Shown here: positions 39,961-41,564 of the stretch, one piece after another | Numbering within the stretch: the first letter of the stretch is position 1 | Layout: every line of letters starts with the position of its first letter | Source: Gordoniibacillus chartarius | GTDB taxonomy: Bacteria > Bacillota > Bacilli > Paenibacillales > NBRC-103111 | Assembly (NCBI RefSeq): GCF_042432825.1 | Contig: NZ_JBHLWN010000109.1 | Location: forward strand, 1 to 41,564 | DNA: 41,564 bases | Direction: 5' to 3' | The notes under the pieces: generated by a model | Seen by the model: only the letters and a program-made list of their open reading frames with translations | Told to the model about the DNA's origin: nothing | Database searches by the model: none | Translations under genes and position numbers: made by a program

Positions 39961-40696
39961 GCCCAAACGGGCGTTGTAGGTAGTGTGGAGGAATGAGGCG
40001 GAGCGGGGTGTGGCGCAACAAGGACCAAAAGGGCGTAGTTGGCAGTGTGGAGGAGCGAGGTGCATAGCAACAAGGCCCAAGAGGGCGTTGTTGGCGGTGT
40101 GGAGGAGCGAGGTGCGGTGTAACAAGGCCCAAACGGGCGTTATTGGTAGTCTGGAGGAGTGAGAGGCGGCGCAACAAAGCCCAAACGGGCGTTATTGGTA
40201 GTCTGGAGGAGTGAGAGGCGGCGCAACAGAGCCCAAACGGGCGTTATTGGTAGTCTGGAGGAGTGAGAGGCGGCGCAACAGAGCCCAAACGGGCGTTATT
40301 GGTAGTCTGGAGGAGCGAGTTGCGGCACAACAAGGCCCAAACGGGCGTTGTTGGTAGTGTGGGGGAGTGAGAGGAAGCACAACAAGGCCCAAACGGGCGT
40401 TATTGGTAGTCTGGAGGAGTGAGAGGCGGCGCAACAAAGCCCAAACGGGCGTTATTGGTAGTCTGGGAGTGAGAGGCGGCGCAACAAAGCCCAAACGGGC
40501 GTTATTGGTAGTCTGGAGGAGCGAGTTGCGGCACAACAAGGCCCAAACGGGCGTTATTGGTAGTCTGGAGGAGCGAGTTGCGGCGCAACAAGGCCCAAAA
40601 GGGCTTTGTTGGTAGTCTGGAGGAGTGAGAGGCGGCGCAACAAAGCCCAAAAGGGCGTTGTTGGCGGTGGGGGCAAGTGAGATGGCACGCAACAGG
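39961..40696. repeat. Tandem array of fourteen 52-bp hairpin units
   Basis: Copies begin at 39961, 40023, 40075, 40127, 40179, 40231, 40283, 40335, 40387, 40439, 40489, 40541, 40593 and 40645. The period is exactly 52 bp except for the first unit (62 bp) and the tenth (50 bp, from a 2-bp loss in GGAGGAG). Each unit has a core GCCC-AAAC-GGGC, flanked by AACAA and TTATT or TTGTT that extend the stem, then GGTAGTCTGGAGGAG. The remaining linker occurs in two main forms (GTGAGAGGCGGCGC and GCGAGTTGCGGCAC) that alternate along the array, as if shuffled by recombination or slippage. The left and right edge copies are the most degenerate. No T-tract follows the stems, and the linkers are not unique, so this is neither a terminator series nor a CRISPR. 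Function is unknown. Confidence 0.93.
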
Positions 40697-40727
40697 TATC
40701 CGAAGGACGTCCGTGCGGGCGAGCTAA

Positions 40728-41402
40728 TTATCTTAAGTCTTCCAACTTGATATTAGGACTGAGAGTATAGCTGTATATTCTCTTGGTTCCTTTGCCAGCC
40801 GTAATAAGTGCCCCTTTGGCAACCAAGGTCTGCATAATTTTGCGGGACCGTTTGTCTGGAATACAGAGAGCTTCGGCTGCTTCCTTGGGCGTTACATGCG
40901 ATCCTTTACGAACCGTCAGCCGTAACACCTCACGTTCTTCAATTGTCCACGAGCGTTTTGCTTCCGCCGTCGTTCCGAGCCATTTCCCCAAAAATTGCTG
41001 AATCATTTGCTGGCACATACGTGGACGTTCATTCACCATATCGTAGGAAAAGCGCAAAATCAGCCAATCATCTAAAATCAGATGATTTTGCCGTATACAT
41101 TGGTCGGCAAACTGATCTCTAGTAATGTTCTGCAGATGAGGACCGTAACCGTCAATTTCAATTGCCAGCTTGAGCGGACCGCATATGTACACAAAGTCGA
41201 TGAATCGCTTCCCGTCACGAAAATCATTCACCTCATATTCCGGGATCAGACCGTGAAAATGACCGTACGCCGGCCACCACACTTTCTCAAGAAACAACTT
41301 CTCGGCATGGCCTAGTCCTTTCGCCAATCTTCGTTTCGCCTCGCTTTGGCGTGACGAAACGTGATGATCTAGCCATTGCTGGAATGCTTCGGAAAAAAAC
41401 AT
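40728..41402 (-). CDS. Predicted PD-(D/E)XK (Vsr/DUF559-like) nuclease with C-terminal winged-helix-like domain
   Basis: A 224-residue protein, not assigned to a named gene. Residues 30-125 show the pattern of Vsr/DUF559 endonuclease folds: glutamates near 34 and 39, RFIDFVY (Asp69), then LAIEIDGYGPH (Glu82, Asp84, His89), and a closing strand WLILRFSYDMV. Residues 155-215 look like a winged helix (LRLTVRKGSHVTPKEAAEAL, RSRKIMQTLVAKGALIT). It may therefore bind DNA sequence-specifically and cut it, but neither activity is proven. GGAGG precedes the ATG. A strong terminator-like hairpin is just upstream, and the 52-bp repeat array starts 31 nt past its stop. No methyltransferase or toxin partner is visible in the window. 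Confidence 0.75.
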   Translation of the reverse strand: MFFSEAFQQWLDHHVSSRQSEAKRRLAKGLGHAEKLFLEKVWWPAYGHFHGLIPEYEVNDFRDGKRFIDFVYICGPLKLAIEIDGYGPHLQNITRDQFADQCIRQNHLILDDWLILRFSYDMVNERPRMCQQMIQQFLGKWLGTTAEAKRSWTIEEREVLRLTVRKGSHVTPKEAAEALCIPDKRSRKIMQTLVAKGALITAGKGTKRIYSYTLSPNIKLEDLR

Positions 41403-41420
41403 ACAACAACCTCCGCTAGA

Positions 41421-41470
41421 AAATAAAAAAGCCGCCTACGAATCAGGTATACCCTGACCTCGCAGACGGC
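41421..41470 (-). terminator. Strong terminator-like hairpin in the leader of the nuclease gene
   Basis: On the minus strand an 11-bp stem (41470-41460 with 41441-41431, two G-T pairs) carries an inner TCAGG/CCTGA helix with a GTATA loop. It is followed by TTTTTTATTT (41430-41421), and the GGAGG ribosome binding site of the nuclease gene begins only about 7 nt later. It either terminates a gene beyond the window edge or acts as an attenuator of the nuclease gene. Confidence 0.8.
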
Positions 41471-41564
41471 GTGTGCTTCACGACCGTTAATAACGTTGTG
41501 CTTATCACTGGCATTGCATAAAAGTTATCACGAAAAACCCACATTAAATATTTACTAATAATGT
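41471..41564. other. Window edge: leader with direct repeats
   Basis: No coding sequence is visible. On the minus strand GTGATAA occurs twice (near 41535 and 41512), and a CGTTA-A-TAACG palindrome lies at 41485-41495. Together with the terminator-like hairpin this could be a structured leader, but no known riboswitch class was recognised. Confidence 0.4.

Noticed and set aside
40367..40615. 82-codon plus-strand protein in the repeats
   Set aside because: It consists only of repeat sequence, and its reading phase depends on the 50-bp variant unit. The GGAGGAG before GTG occurs in almost every unit by repetition.
40192..40692. 166-codon minus-strand protein across the repeats
   Set aside because: The frame exists only because the unit lacks stops in each phase. 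There is no convincing ribosome binding site and no non-repeat domain.
39961..40696. CRISPR array
   Set aside because: The linkers between conserved cores are near-identical from unit to unit, the whole 52-bp unit repeats, and no cas gene is present.
41431..41564. Known riboswitch or T-box
   Set aside because: No T-box sequence, SAM, TPP, cobalamin, purine, fluoride or c-di-GMP core motif could be recognised; only a hairpin with a U-tract and short repeats is seen.

Overview
The window looks like a chromosome segment from a moderately GC-rich, endospore-forming member of the Paenibacillaceae (Paenibacillus-like). The evidence is the sporulation genes (a 26-residue SpoVM and a SpoVIF-like gene), RemA, and two gene blocks whose order matches the Bacillus subtilis ylo and yqh regions. 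No phage, insertion sequence, CRISPR array, rRNA or tRNA was seen. This identification rests on remembered family features and gene order, not on a database search.

Layout. (1) 1-4.3 kb: a CysL-like LysR regulator, then a PHP phosphoesterase, GalU and UDP-glucose dehydrogenase in a tight operon that supplies UDP-glucose and UDP-glucuronate for surface polymers. (2) 4.3-34.4 kb: the ylo housekeeping block. It holds rqcH on the minus strand with its own terminator, a Ca2+-type P-ATPase, an inserted dapF-yitJ pair, yicC-remA-gmk-rpoZ, coaBC-priA-def-fmt-rsmB, rlmN-prpC-prkC-rsgA-rpe, then spoVM, rpmB (minus), asp23, fakA-degV and recG. Many neighbours overlap by 4 nt or less, so translation is probably coupled. 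Together they cover ribosome rescue and rRNA modification, initiator-Met formylation and deformylation, replication restart, CoA synthesis, PASTA-kinase signalling and fatty-acid activation. (3) 34.4-35.7 kb: a SpoVIF-like gene, a visibly decayed alpha/beta-hydrolase pseudogene and an unrecognised small gene. (4) 35.7-39.8 kb: the yqh block, with yqhQ and a small membrane protein leftward, and yqhR, aroQ, papA and efp rightward.

The least ordinary part is the last 1.6 kb. Fourteen tandem copies of a 52-bp unit, each with a GCCC-AAAC-GGGC hairpin, lie between the efp terminator and a leftward gene. That gene encodes a predicted PD-(D/E)XK (Vsr/DUF559-like) nuclease fused to a winged-helix-like C-terminus. 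It is preceded by a very strong terminator-like hairpin only about 10 nt upstream of its ribosome binding site. The array may be a structured noncoding repeat; any functional link to the nuclease is speculation from adjacency.

Several starts were moved from the longest possible reading frame on the basis of ribosome-binding-site spacing (rqcH, dapF, gmk, def, rsmB, prpC, rpmB, spoVIF-like, yqhQ, aroQ, papA); each entry gives the reason.
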